A stretch of 64,000 nt of DNA from UBA10649 sp964597445 (GTDB lineage Bacteria > Actinomycetota > Actinomycetes > S36-B12). Below are positions 23,795-32,154 of this stretch, piece after piece. A model generated the notes under the pieces. The model was not told the DNA's origin, did not search any database, and saw only the letters and a program-made list of their open reading frames with translations. The DNA is taken from NCBI GenBank assembly GCA_964597445.1, contig CAZQXO010000004.1, positions 20,216 to 84,215 of the forward strand, read 5' to 3'. Every line of letters starts with the position of its first letter. The stretch's first letter is position 1. The position numbers and the translations under genes are program-made.

Positions 23795-24364
23795 ATGGGA
23801 TTCTTCGACGCCGTCCTGGGCCGACGCCGGGCGGCCAAGCCGGACCTCGATGCCCTCTTCGCCCTCCCTCAGGCGGCGATCTCCCTGCAGGTGAGTCTCG
23901 ACATGGAGCCGACCGGTCGGGGATCTGTCGCCTTCCGGGCTCCGGAGGGTCGCGCGTTCGCCGACGTCGAGGCGGAGGCGCGTGCGCTGCTGGACGCCGA
24001 TGCCGGCCCTCCGGTCGAGGTCAGCCGGGACGGCTTCGGGTACACGTGGATCGTCGTCAGCACCCAGCCGGCCGACCTGCCCACGGTCGTGACGGATCTT
24101 CATGCGGTCAACACGTCCCTGGCGGATGCCGGGTTCGGCCCGCAACTGCTCTGCTCCCAGGCGTCCTTCCGCGGTCCGTCGGGCGAGGAGCTGGCCCTCG
24201 TCTACCTGTACAAGCGCGGGACGTTCTACCCCTTCGCTCCGCTGCCGGGCGAGCAGCGCGACACCATGCTGGAACTCCGCGTCCGGGACCTGCTGGCGGG
24301 TGAGCTGCCGCTCGAGCCCGATCTCTCCCGATGGTTCGCCATCTGGGGTGCGCCCGGCCTCTGA
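23795..24364 (+). CDS. pspAB: PspA-associated protein PspAB
   Basis: A 189-residue soluble protein beginning MGFFDAVLGRRRAAKPDLDA. FALPQAAISLQ, TWIVVSTQPADLPTVVTDLH and YLYKRGTFYPFAPLPGEQRD match the PspAB family that travels with PspA in actinobacteria. The biochemical role is unknown. It is 6 nt downstream of htpX and converges on nadA. Confidence 0.85.
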   Translation: MGFFDAVLGRRRAAKPDLDALFALPQAAISLQVSLDMEPTGRGSVAFRAPEGRAFADVEAEARALLDADAGPPVEVSRDGFGYTWIVVSTQPADLPTVVTDLHAVNTSLADAGFGPQLLCSQASFRGPSGEELALVYLYKRGTFYPFAPLPGEQRDTMLELRVRDLLAGELPLEPDLSRWFAIWGAPGL

Positions 24365-24384
24365 CGCCCGGGCAGGGGTGGCCG

Positions 24385-25575
24385 TCAGTCGCGAGCTGCG
24401 GTGGTTCCGGGAAGAGCGAGCATGCGATCGAGCGCGACCTTCGCCCAGTGAGCAGTCTCCGGGTCGACGGTGATGCGGTTGGGAACCGCTCCCTCCACCA
24501 AGGACTCGAGGGCCCACACGAGGTGCGGCAGGTCGATCCGGTTCATCGTCGAGCAGTAGCAGACGGTCCGGTCCAGATAGACGATCTCCTTGTCGGGATG
24601 CTGCAGGGCGAGGCGCTTCACGAGATTGAGCTCCGTGCCCACGGCCCACGCCGACCCCGGCTCCGCCTGCGCGATCGTCGCGATGATCTTCTCGGTCGAT
24701 CCCACGACATCGGCCTTCTCGACGACGTCGAACGAGCACTCGGGATGGACGATGACGGAGATGCCCGGAACGCGCTCCCGCACCTCGTCCACGCAGTCCG
24801 GGGTGAAGCGACCATGGACGGAGCAGTGGCCGCGCCACAGGATCATGCGCGCGCGGCGGATCTGCTCGTCGCTGAGCCCGCCTCGCGGCTTGAGCGGATT
24901 GAAGACGACGCAGTCCTCGAGGCTCATGCCGAGGTCGCGGACAGCGGTGTTGCGGCCGAGGTGCTGGTCGGGCAGGAACAGCACTTTCTCCCCTCGCTCG
25001 AACGCCCAGGCCAGGCTGCGCTCCGCGTTGCTCGAGGTGCAGACGGCGCCACCGTGGCGTCCGGTGAAGGCCTTGATCGCCGCGGTCGAGTTCATGTATG
25101 TGATCGGGACGGTGGTGTCGGCCACGCCGACGTCCTCGAGGACCGCCCAGCAGTCCTCGACCTGGGAGATCGAGGCCATGTCGGCCATCGAGCAGCCCGC
25201 CGCGAGATCGGGAAGCACCACCTGCTGGTGCTCGGCGGTGAGGATGTCGGCGCTCTCCGCCATGAAGTGCACGCCCTCGAAGACGATGAACTCCGCCTCG
25301 GGGTGCGCGGCCGCCTGCTGTGCCAGCTTGAAGGAGTCCCCGGTGACGTCGGCGAAGGCGATGACCTCATCACGCTGGTAGTGGTGACCGAGGATGAACA
25401 CCCGGTCACCGAGGGCCTCCTTGGCACGACGTGCGCGCTCGACGAGGTCCGGGTCCGAGGGAGCGGGGAGGTCCCCCGGGCACACGACCCCGGCCTCGGT
25501 GTCCGGATCCGAGCCATGCCCCAGCAGCAGGAGCGCCAGTGGGGTCGGCTCGGGCTCGGTGAAGGAGGTCGCCAT
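24385..25575 (-). CDS. nadA: Quinolinate synthase
   Basis: NadA condenses iminoaspartate with dihydroxyacetone phosphate to quinolinate for NAD synthesis, using a [4Fe-4S] cluster. The 396-residue protein has DRVFILGHHYQRDEV, FEGVHFMAESADIL, GCSMADMAS, YMNSTAAIKAF, CTSSNAERSLAWAF, HPECSFDVVEKADVVGST and TELNLVKRLALQHPDK, all typical. nadB and nadC are not adjacent. The start is uncertain: the ATG at 25575 is used, and an in-frame ATG at 25605 has no better RBS. It is divergent from the Fe-S carrier gene, a logical partner because NadA needs a cluster. Confidence 0.94.
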   Translation of the reverse strand: MATSFTEPEPTPLALLLLGHGSDPDTEAGVVCPGDLPAPSDPDLVERARRAKEALGDRVFILGHHYQRDEVIAFADVTGDSFKLAQQAAAHPEAEFIVFEGVHFMAESADILTAEHQQVVLPDLAAGCSMADMASISQVEDCWAVLEDVGVADTTVPITYMNSTAAIKAFTGRHGGAVCTSSNAERSLAWAFERGEKVLFLPDQHLGRNTAVRDLGMSLEDCVVFNPLKPRGGLSDEQIRRARMILWRGHCSVHGRFTPDCVDEVRERVPGISVIVHPECSFDVVEKADVVGSTEKIIATIAQAEPGSAWAVGTELNLVKRLALQHPDKEIVYLDRTVCYCSTMNRIDLPHLVWALESLVEGAVPNRITVDPETAHWAKVALDRMLALPGTTAARD

Positions 25576-25713
25576 GCCCTCAGTTTCCCATGGCGCAGCC
25601 AGCATGCTCGCGCGCGCTCCTCAGGCATGTGACAATCTGGGAATACGTCTCTTCGCCTCAGCGTTGGCGCGAGGGCGACGTCCGCATCAGGAATCGATCC
25701 GAGAGGCATCACC

Positions 25714-26073
25714 ATGTCGGCTGACACCACCCTTGACGCACCCGTGACGGACGGCATCGTCCTGACGGAAGGCGCGGCCACGAAGGTCAAGGCGCTGCTC
25801 GACAGCGAGGGCCGCGACGACCTGGCCCTGCGCATCGCTGTCCAGCCGGGAGGCTGCTCCGGCCTTCGGTACCAGCTCTTCTTCGACGACCGCTCCCTGG
25901 ACGGTGACGTGGTTCGTGACTTCGACGGCGTCGCCGTGGTCACCGACCGCATGAGCGCCCCGTACCTGTCCGGCGCCACGATCGACTTCGTCGACACGAT
26001 CGAGAAGCAGGGCTTCACGATCGACAACCCGAATGCGACCGGCTCCTGCGCCTGCGGGGACTCCTTCCACTGA
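25714..26073 (+). CDS. erpA: HesB/IscA/ErpA-type iron-sulfur carrier
   Basis: The 119-residue A-type carrier has the three conserved cysteines: Cys48 in QPGGCSGLRY, and Cys112 and Cys114 in GSCACGDSFH. Such proteins hand Fe-S clusters to target enzymes such as NadA, LipA and the Rieske protein, all encoded in this window. The gene stands alone between nadA and the PfkB kinase gene and ends in a strong terminator. Confidence 0.92.
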   Translation: MSADTTLDAPVTDGIVLTEGAATKVKALLDSEGRDDLALRIAVQPGGCSGLRYQLFFDDRSLDGDVVRDFDGVAVVTDRMSAPYLSGATIDFVDTIEKQGFTIDNPNATGSCACGDSFH

Positions 26074-26086
26074 TCCGCGTGACCCC

Positions 26087-26120
26087 CGAACGGCCGCCCG
26101 CCCTCGCGGGCGGCCGTTCG
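26087..26120 (+). terminator. Intrinsic-type terminator after erpA
   Basis: A perfect 15-bp inverted repeat (26087-26101 and 26106-26120, loop cctc) lies 13 bp after the erpA stop. The T-tract is poor (tgcttcc), as is common in high-GC actinobacteria. Confidence 0.8.
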
Positions 26121-26148
26121 TGCTTCCCCGAGCGATCCCGGCGCCCGG

Positions 26149-26154
26149 TAGGGT
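26149..26154 (+). promoter_or_regulatory. -10 box (TAGGGT) for the adenosine kinase gene
   Basis: TAGGGT ends 8 nt before the GTG at 26163, consistent with a leaderless or near-leaderless transcript. Confidence 0.45.
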
Positions 26155-26162
26155 CCTGACCC

Positions 26163-27149
26163 GTGGCCGTTCTCATCACCGGGTCCATCGCGACCGATCA
26201 CCTCATGACCTTTCCCGGGCGCTTCACCGACTCGCTCGTCGCTGACAAGCTCGACAAGGTCTCCCTGTCCTTCCTCGTGGAGGAGCTCGAGGTTCGTCGC
26301 GGGGGCGTGGCACCCAACATCGCGTTCGGAATGGGCTGCCTCGGCCTCCGCCCGGTTCTCGTGGGTGCCGTCGGCCCGGACTTCGCGGACTACGAGTCCT
26401 GGCTGCAGCGCCACAACGTCGACACCTCGGGGGTGCGCATGTCGGACTCGCGGCACACCGCCCGCTTCGTCTGCACCACGGACAGCGAGCAGAACCAGAT
26501 CGCGTCCTTCTACCCGGGGGCGATGTCCGAGGCCCGCAACATCGAGTTGCGGCCCGTGGTCGATCGGGTGGGCAAGGCGGACGTGGTGCTGATCGGCGCC
26601 AATGACCCGGAAGCGATGCTGCGGCACACCGAGGAATGCCGTTTCCGTGGCTATCCGTTTGCGGCGGACCCCTCCCAGCAGCTTGCCCGGATGACGGGGG
26701 AGGAGATCGTCCCGCTGATCGAGGGGGCGCGCTACCTGTTCACCAATGAGTACGAGTCGGCACTGATCCAGCAGAAGACCGGATGGACGGATGCCGACCT
26801 CACTGCCCTGGTCGACGTGCGCATCACCACGCTGGGAGCGCAGGGTGCGCGCGTCCAGCGTCGGGGGGACGGCGCCGTCACGGTGCCGGTCGCCGAGGAG
26901 GATCGCAAGGCGGATCCCACGGGCGTGGGTGACGCCTTCCGGGCCGGCTACCTGAGCGGCCAGGCCTGGGGGCTCAGCGACGAGCGATCGGCCCAGCTCG
27001 GAGCCCTGCTGGCCACCTACGTGATCGAGACGATCGGCACGCAGGAGTACGAGCTGGCCCGCGTGCACTTCCTCGAGCGCATGGCGCGCACCTATGGGGA
27101 TGAGGCGGCGGCCGAGGTGGAGCCGCATGTGGTGTGCCCGCGCCCGTAG
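26163..27149 (+). CDS. PfkB-family carbohydrate kinase, likely adenosine kinase
   Basis: The 328-residue protein opens MAVLITGSIATDHLMTFPG, with the PfkB N-terminal GG motif in RRGGVAPNIAFGMGCLG. The catalytic anion-hole region near the C-terminus is DPTGVGDAFRAGYLSG, whose Asp is the general base. Overall layout is like the mycobacterial adenosine kinase, a ribokinase-type enzyme. Adenosine is the favoured substrate by similarity and by its usual position near ctaC and HesB genes in actinobacteria, but another nucleoside or sugar is possible. It is followed 9 nt later by aat. Confidence 0.88.
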   Translation: MAVLITGSIATDHLMTFPGRFTDSLVADKLDKVSLSFLVEELEVRRGGVAPNIAFGMGCLGLRPVLVGAVGPDFADYESWLQRHNVDTSGVRMSDSRHTARFVCTTDSEQNQIASFYPGAMSEARNIELRPVVDRVGKADVVLIGANDPEAMLRHTEECRFRGYPFAADPSQQLARMTGEEIVPLIEGARYLFTNEYESALIQQKTGWTDADLTALVDVRITTLGAQGARVQRRGDGAVTVPVAEEDRKADPTGVGDAFRAGYLSGQAWGLSDERSAQLGALLATYVIETIGTQEYELARVHFLERMARTYGDEAAAEVEPHVVCPRP

Positions 27150-27158
27150 TGGTGGCCG

Positions 27159-27902
27159 GTGACCATGCCGATCGACCCGGGGCCGTGCGCCTGGCAGCTC
27201 CCGGATCCGGCGCAGGCCCCTGACGGGGAGGACGTCGTCGCCGTCGGGGCGGATCTCGATCCCTCGACCGTTCTCGCGGCCTACCGTCAGGGCCTCTTTC
27301 CGATGCATCTCGCGTCCGGGGAGCTGGGCTGGTGGTCGCCGGATCCGAGGGGTGTTCTGCCGCTCGACGGCATGCGGGTGACGCGATCCCTGCGAGCCTC
27401 CCTCCGACGATTCGAGTACACCGTCGATGGCGCGTTCGTCGAAGTCATGGAGGCATGCCGCGAGGGCCGGGCGGACGGCGCGTGGATCACGGATGACTTC
27501 CTCGCGACGTACACGCAGTTGCATGCGCTGGGGTGGGCGCACTCGGTCGAGGTGTGGTCCGATGACAGGCTCGTCGGAGGCCTCTACGGCATCGAGGTGG
27601 GCGGGCTCTTCGCGGGGGAGTCCATGTTCCACCGCGTTCGGGATGCCTCGAAGGCGGCGCTGGCGGTGCTCGTGGAGCGGCTTGCGGCGGGACCGCGTCC
27701 CGATGCCCGGCTGCTGGACGTGCAGTGGCGCACGGACCACCTGGCGACCTTGGGGGTGACCGAGCTCCGGCGTGCGCGCTACCTCGAACGGCTCGAGGCG
27801 GCGCTCGTCCTGCCGGCCGTCCTCGGTTCCTCGGGACGGGTCACGGCAGGGCGGAGCGCGCCTCGGCCAGAGCCTCCGGCAGCGCGTTCAGGAATCCGGT
27901 GA
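27159..27902 (+). CDS. aat: Leucyl/phenylalanyl-tRNA--protein transferase
   Basis: Aat adds Leu or Phe to proteins with N-terminal Lys or Arg, marking them for ClpAP (N-degron pathway). The 247-residue protein has the family motifs LAAYRQGLFPMH, WWSPDPRGVLPLDG, GAWITDDFLATYTQLHALG, AHSVEVWSDDRLVGGLYG and GESMFHRVRDASKAAL. Start: the GTG at 27159 or the ATG at 27165. Its last 62 nt overlap the convergent aminotransferase-family gene, which gives it an unusual Arg/Pro-rich C-terminus. Confidence 0.93.
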   Translation: MTMPIDPGPCAWQLPDPAQAPDGEDVVAVGADLDPSTVLAAYRQGLFPMHLASGELGWWSPDPRGVLPLDGMRVTRSLRASLRRFEYTVDGAFVEVMEACREGRADGAWITDDFLATYTQLHALGWAHSVEVWSDDRLVGGLYGIEVGGLFAGESMFHRVRDASKAALAVLVERLAAGPRPDARLLDVQWRTDHLATLGVTELRRARYLERLEAALVLPAVLGSSGRVTAGRSAPRPEPPAARSGIR

Positions 27903-28986
27903 CGGTCTCCTCCGTGCAGCCGAAGGGGAGGGACACGCGCAGGGAGGCCTCGGCGGGAATGCCCATCGCGGCCAGCACCTGGCTCGGCAGTCGGGAGTCC
28001 GCTGTGCAGGCCGAGCCGCTCGCGATGCTGTAGCCGCGGCGTCCGAGACCTTCCACCACGGCCTCGCCGGTGACACCCGTGCAGGTGAAGGTGACGATGT
28101 GGGGCAGGCGATCCCGGGGATGGCCGACGACGCGGATGCCATCGGCGATCGTGGGCAGTGTCGCGCGGAGCATGTCGGTGAGGGTGAACGCGCGTGCCGC
28201 GTCCTCCTCGGCCCAGGGGAGCAGGTCCTCGAGGGCCAGAGCGGCGGCTGCCGCACCCGGGATGTCGGGGAAGCCGCCGACCCACCCCCGGTCCGGGTTC
28301 TCGTCCGGTCGCCACGAGACCCCGGAGCGCACCACGAGGAGGCCGACCCCGGCCGGGCCGCCCCAGTCACGCGCGGATGCGGCAAGGACGTCCCAGTCGC
28401 TGCCGAGGGGCCCCCGACCGACAGCCTGCACGGCGTGAACGAGAAGCGGGACGCCCGCTGCCCGAGCGAGCCGATGGACCTCGGACAGCGGCTGCCGGGT
28501 GCCCACCTCGGGATTGGCGGCCTGGACGGCCAGAACGGCCGGGTCGCGATCCAGCGCCCGCTCGACATCGTCGAGGCGCACCCTGCCCGTGTCCTCGACG
28601 GGGACCACGAGGAGATCGGGATCCAGGCTCCGGGCCGGACTCAGGACAGCCATGCTCTCGACAGCCGACGCGGCGATGGCCCCTCGTCGGCCGCGGCCCG
28701 CGAGACCGGTGAGGGCTGTGGCCACCGCAGTCGGCCCGGAGGAGGTCCAGTGCACCTCGTCGCGCGGCACGCCGAGCGCGCGCGCGATGCCCTCGCGTGC
28801 GGCGTCGAGGACCAGCCCGGCCCGTCGACCCTCATGATGCAGCCGCGCGGGGTCGCTCCACGCCTGCTCTGCTGCTGCCAGCCAGGCCCGGCGCGTCCTG
28901 TCGGAGGTGGGCTGGCCGCCCACGGCATCGAGGTAGCCGGGCGGTGGCACCGGGCGCTGATCCGCCGGCGTCACAGGGGTGTTCAT
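27841..28986 (-). CDS. Cysteine desulfurase-like class V aminotransferase, PLP lysine missing
   Basis: The 381-residue protein has the NifS/IscS layout and keeps the active-site cysteine loop (SIASGSACTADSR). But the Schiff-base motif, normally S-A-H-K-x-x-G-P, reads SARDWGGPAGVG (codon GAC, Asp, in place of Lys), and the PLP-contact positions VHAVQAVGR and AVESMAV also deviate (His for Asp, Ser for His). It can hardly be a normal PLP enzyme, so the family name should not be read as activity. It is divergent from ctaC with about 120 bp between, so a role linked to oxidase assembly is conceivable but unproven. The ATG has a TACCGT -10 box 6 nt upstream. Confidence 0.8.
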   Translation of the reverse strand: MNTPVTPADQRPVPPPGYLDAVGGQPTSDRTRRAWLAAAEQAWSDPARLHHEGRRAGLVLDAAREGIARALGVPRDEVHWTSSGPTAVATALTGLAGRGRRGAIAASAVESMAVLSPARSLDPDLLVVPVEDTGRVRLDDVERALDRDPAVLAVQAANPEVGTRQPLSEVHRLARAAGVPLLVHAVQAVGRGPLGSDWDVLAASARDWGGPAGVGLLVVRSGVSWRPDENPDRGWVGGFPDIPGAAAAALALEDLLPWAEEDAARAFTLTDMLRATLPTIADGIRVVGHPRDRLPHIVTFTCTGVTGEAVVEGLGRRGYSIASGSACTADSRLPSQVLAAMGIPAEASLRVSLPFGCTEETVTGFLNALPEALAEARSALP

Positions 28987-28992
28987 GGCTCC

Positions 28993-28998
28993 ACGGTA
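28993..28998 (-). promoter_or_regulatory. -10 box (TACCGT) for the aminotransferase-like gene
   Basis: TACCGT on the minus strand is 6 nt before the ATG at 28986. Confidence 0.45.
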
Positions 28999-29071
28999 GT
29001 GACCGAAATCGCCTCGGTGAGGACCCCGTCACACTGAGCGGGCCCGGACAGCCGGGTGACTGAAGGTGCGC

Positions 29072-29077
29072 TAGTCT
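29072..29077 (+). promoter_or_regulatory. -10 box (TAGTCT) for ctaC-ctaD-ctaF
   Basis: TAGTCT lies 31 nt before the ctaC GTG, leaving a short leader with a GAAAGG ribosome-binding site. No strong -35 was recognised. Confidence 0.4.
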
Positions 29078-29108
29078 GCCGAACATCCACTCGTGAGAAA
29101 GGTGTGCT

Positions 29109-29987
29109 GTGCGGCAGTCGAGCCACGCGGTCTCCCCCGAGGACGCTCTCCGGGGAACGTCGCGACAGCAGGGCAGGGCGAGCAGGCGCCGACGGGCGCT
29201 GATGCTGAGCGCAGGGGCCGCGGCAGCGGCGGTCGTCCTCTCGGGCTGCACCCTCAACGAGATCGCCTACTTCGATCTCCCGGAGCCGGTGACCAAGGAG
29301 GGCCTGATCACCCAGAACCTCTGGCAGGGGTCCTGGATCGCGGCCTGGGCCGTCGGCATCTTCACGTGGGCGCTCATGCTGTGGGCCGCGTTCGCCTATC
29401 GACGCAAGCACAAGGACGAGACGCCCGAGCAGACCCAGTACAACCTCCCGATCGAGCTCCTGTACACGATCGTGCCGCTCATCATGGTCCTCGGCCTGTT
29501 CTTCTTCACGGCTCGCGACCAGACGGAGATCCTGACCGTCAGCAACGACCAGGACGAGACGGTCGAGGTCGTGGGCTTCCGCTGGAACTGGGCCTTCAAC
29601 TACATCGATCAGGACGCCTACGCGGTCGGCACCCCGGATCTTCCCGCAGAGTTGGTCCTGCCGGTGGGGGAGAAGATCCGCTTCGAGCTGGTGTCGCCGG
29701 ACGTCATCCACTCCTTCTGGGTCATCGACTTCCTGTTCAAGATGGACGTGATCCCGGGCAAGCGCAACGTCTTCGAGCTCACGCCGGACAAGGTCGGCAC
29801 CTACGCCGGCAAGTGCGCCGAGTTGTGCGGCACCGACCACGCCCGCATGCTCTTCAACGTGCGTGTCGTGGAGCGGGCCGAGTACGACCAGTACATCGCC
29901 GATCTCAAGACCCGAGGTCAGGGCGGGCTGTTCGACACTGGAATGAGCAACGATGAGGGCAAGATCCCGGATGAGAGAGTGCTATGA
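29109..29987 (+). CDS. ctaC: Cytochrome c oxidase subunit II (aa3), lipoprotein
   Basis: Subunit II carries the CuA electron-entry site. The 292-residue protein has a lipobox (VVLSGC, Cys47) after a twin-basic signal region, two transmembrane helices (about 73-95 and 115-135) and the binuclear copper site GKCAELCGTDHARM with its upstream His in SPDVIHSFWV. The GTG at 29109 follows a GAAAGG box. The stop overlaps the ctaD start by 4 nt, so oxidase subunits are translated together. Confidence 0.96.
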   Translation: MRQSSHAVSPEDALRGTSRQQGRASRRRRALMLSAGAAAAAVVLSGCTLNEIAYFDLPEPVTKEGLITQNLWQGSWIAAWAVGIFTWALMLWAAFAYRRKHKDETPEQTQYNLPIELLYTIVPLIMVLGLFFFTARDQTEILTVSNDQDETVEVVGFRWNWAFNYIDQDAYAVGTPDLPAELVLPVGEKIRFELVSPDVIHSFWVIDFLFKMDVIPGKRNVFELTPDKVGTYAGKCAELCGTDHARMLFNVRVVERAEYDQYIADLKTRGQGGLFDTGMSNDEGKIPDERVL

Positions 29988-31708
29988 CAATCCTCAGTGA
30001 TCCCCCGGTCTCGTCACCCGAGTCCACCCCGGTCGATCGGAAGGAGGCTCGCAAGCGCTCGTGGGGCTCCGCGGCGGTCAACTGGGTGACCTCGACCGAT
30101 CACAAGCTGATCGGCTACCTCTACCTCATCACCGCGACCTTCTGGTTCTTCCTGGCGGGGATCATGGCCCTCGCCATCCGTGCGGAGCTGGCCGTCCCGG
30201 GCATGCAGTTCATCTCCCTCGAGCAGTACAACCAGCTCTTCACCATGCACGGCACGATCATGCTGTTCCTGTTCGCAACACCCCTGTTCGTGGGCTTCGG
30301 CAACGTGATCATGCCCCTGCAGATCGGTGCCCCGGACGTCGCCTTCCCGCGCTTGAACATGCTGGGCTACTGGCTCTTCTTCTTCGGCGGACTCACGGTG
30401 GCCCTGGGCTTCCTGACGCCCGGTGGTGCAGCGGCGTTCGGCTGGTTCGCCTACGCCCCGCTGAGCAACGCGGTCTACTCCCCGGAGGTGGGAGCGGACC
30501 TCTGGTACCTCGGGCTGGCCATGGGTGGCCTGGGCACGATTCTGGGTGCTGTCAACTTCGTGACCACGATCTTCACGATGCGGGCGCCCGGCATGACGAT
30601 GTTCCGGATGCCGATCTTCACGTGGACGGTCCTGGTCACGAGCATCCTCGTGCTGCTCGCCTTCCCCGTCCTCGCGGCGGCGCTCTCGATGGCCTTCATC
30701 GACCGCGAGTACGGTTCCCTCGTCTTCGCGGCGGAGAACGGCGGTGCCATTCTCTGGCAGCACCTGTTCTGGTTCTTCGGACATCCCGAGGTGTACATCC
30801 TTGCCCTGCCGTTCTTCGGCATCGCGAGCGAGATCATCCCGGTGTTCTCGCGCAAGCCGATCTTCGGATACAAGGGCCTGATCTTCGCGACCCTCGCGAT
30901 CGGCGCCCTGTCGATGGGCGTGTGGGCGCACCACCTCTACGTCACAGGCTCGGTGTACCTGCCTTACTTCGCCATCATGACGATGCTGATCGCCGTGCCC
31001 ACCGGCGTGAAGTTCTTCAACTGGATCGGCACGATGTGGCGCGGTTCCATCGTCTTCGACACCCCCATGCTCTGGACGATGGGCTTCATGGTCACCTTCC
31101 TCTTCGGCGGTCTGACCGGCATCATCCTGTCGGCGCCTCCGCTGGACTTCCATGTGTCCGACAGCTACTTCGTGGTGGCGCACTTCCACTACACGGTCTT
31201 CGGCACGGTGGTCTTCCTGTTCTTCGCCGGCCTGTACTTCTGGTGGCCGAAGATGACCGGCAAGATGCTCAACGAGCGCTTGGGCAAGATCCACTTCTGG
31301 ATGCTCTTCATCGGCTTCCAGGTGACCTTCCTCGTCCAGCACTGGCTGGGCGTGCAGGGCATGCCGCGTCGCTACGGCGACTACCTCCCGGCCGACGACT
31401 TCGAGCTGCTCAATCAGGTCTCGACCTTCGGTGCCGCCCTGCTGGGCGTCTCGACCCTGTTCTTCATCTGGAACGTGATCTCGACGTGGCGCACGGCCCC
31501 GAAGGTCACCGTCGATGATCCCTGGGGTTGGGGCGGCTCGCTCGAGTGGGCGACCTCCTGCCCGCCCCCGCGGCACAACTTCGTGTCGCTGCCCCGGATC
31601 CGCTCCGAGCGTCCTGCCTTCGACCTGCATCACCCCGAGCTGGCAGCTCCGGGTGCCCACCCGGTGACGACGTCGTCGTCGCGTCCGGTGGGAGGAGGTC
31701 AGGCATGA
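29984..31708 (+). CDS. ctaD: Cytochrome c oxidase subunit I (aa3)
   Basis: The 574-residue catalytic subunit has about 12 membrane helices. Haem and CuB ligands are visible: FTMHGTIMLFLFATP (haem a), WFFGHPEVYILALP (CuB His with the cross-linked Tyr), WAHHLYVTG (CuB His pair) and VAHFHYTVFGTVV (haem a3/a). It reduces O2 to water while pumping protons, in a supercomplex with QcrCAB in actinobacteria. It overlaps ctaC and ctaF by 4 nt on each side. Confidence 0.98.
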   Translation: MTILSDPPVSSPESTPVDRKEARKRSWGSAAVNWVTSTDHKLIGYLYLITATFWFFLAGIMALAIRAELAVPGMQFISLEQYNQLFTMHGTIMLFLFATPLFVGFGNVIMPLQIGAPDVAFPRLNMLGYWLFFFGGLTVALGFLTPGGAAAFGWFAYAPLSNAVYSPEVGADLWYLGLAMGGLGTILGAVNFVTTIFTMRAPGMTMFRMPIFTWTVLVTSILVLLAFPVLAAALSMAFIDREYGSLVFAAENGGAILWQHLFWFFGHPEVYILALPFFGIASEIIPVFSRKPIFGYKGLIFATLAIGALSMGVWAHHLYVTGSVYLPYFAIMTMLIAVPTGVKFFNWIGTMWRGSIVFDTPMLWTMGFMVTFLFGGLTGIILSAPPLDFHVSDSYFVVAHFHYTVFGTVVFLFFAGLYFWWPKMTGKMLNERLGKIHFWMLFIGFQVTFLVQHWLGVQGMPRRYGDYLPADDFELLNQVSTFGAALLGVSTLFFIWNVISTWRTAPKVTVDDPWGWGGSLEWATSCPPPRHNFVSLPRIRSERPAFDLHHPELAAPGAHPVTTSSSRPVGGGQA

Positions 31709-32100
31709 AGATCGAAGGCTGGGTCTTCGCCCTGGGGGCGGTCTTCTTCGTCCCGCTCGCGGCGATCTACTGGTTCCTCTCCCGGGACCCGGTCGGCACG
31801 ACGGCGCTCGCCCTCTCCGGGGGTCTGGCCCTCATCGTCGGCTTCTACATTCTGTACTCGTCCAAGCGGGTCTACCCGCGGCCGGAGGATCGGCTGGATG
31901 GCGAGATCGACGAGGCGGACCCCGAGTACGGCTTCTTCAGCCCGCACTCGTGGTGGCCGCTCTTCGTGGGCCTCGGTGCCTTCATCATCGCTCTGGGCCT
32001 GATCTTCGCGGTCTGGGTGATCGTGCTGGGTCTGGCCGCCCTCCTGCTCGCCATCATCGGCTGGCTGTTCGAGTACTACCGCGGAGAGTTCGCCCGGTAG
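31705..32100 (+). CDS. ctaF: Cytochrome c oxidase subunit IV
   Basis: This 131-residue four-helix membrane protein starts MKIEGWVFALGAVFFVPLAA and ends WLFEYYRGEFAR, the characteristic termini of the actinobacterial oxidase subunit CtaF. The ATG at 31705 overlaps the ctaD stop (ATGA) and is preceded by GGAGGAGG. A strong hairpin follows 15 bp downstream, ending the ctaC-ctaD-ctaF operon. Confidence 0.95.
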   Translation: MKIEGWVFALGAVFFVPLAAIYWFLSRDPVGTTALALSGGLALIVGFYILYSSKRVYPRPEDRLDGEIDEADPEYGFFSPHSWWPLFVGLGAFIIALGLIFAVWVIVLGLAALLLAIIGWLFEYYRGEFAR

Positions 32101-32115
32101 CCAACGCTGCTCGTG

Positions 32116-32154
32116 GATCGGAGCCCCCCGCCCTTCGGTCGGGGGGCTCCGATC
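32116..32154 (+). terminator. Terminator hairpin after ctaF
   Basis: A perfect 15-bp inverted repeat (32116-32130 and 32140-32154) with a 9-nt loop lies just after the ctaF stop. Confidence 0.82.

Noticed and set aside
25092..27740. An 882-codon minus-strand frame across nadA, erpA, the kinase gene and aat.
   Set aside because: It is antisense or out of frame to well-supported genes and has no recognisable motif.
30014..31660. A 548-codon minus-strand frame antisense to ctaD.
   Set aside because: His/Arg/Asp-rich shadow of the highly conserved oxidase subunit I.
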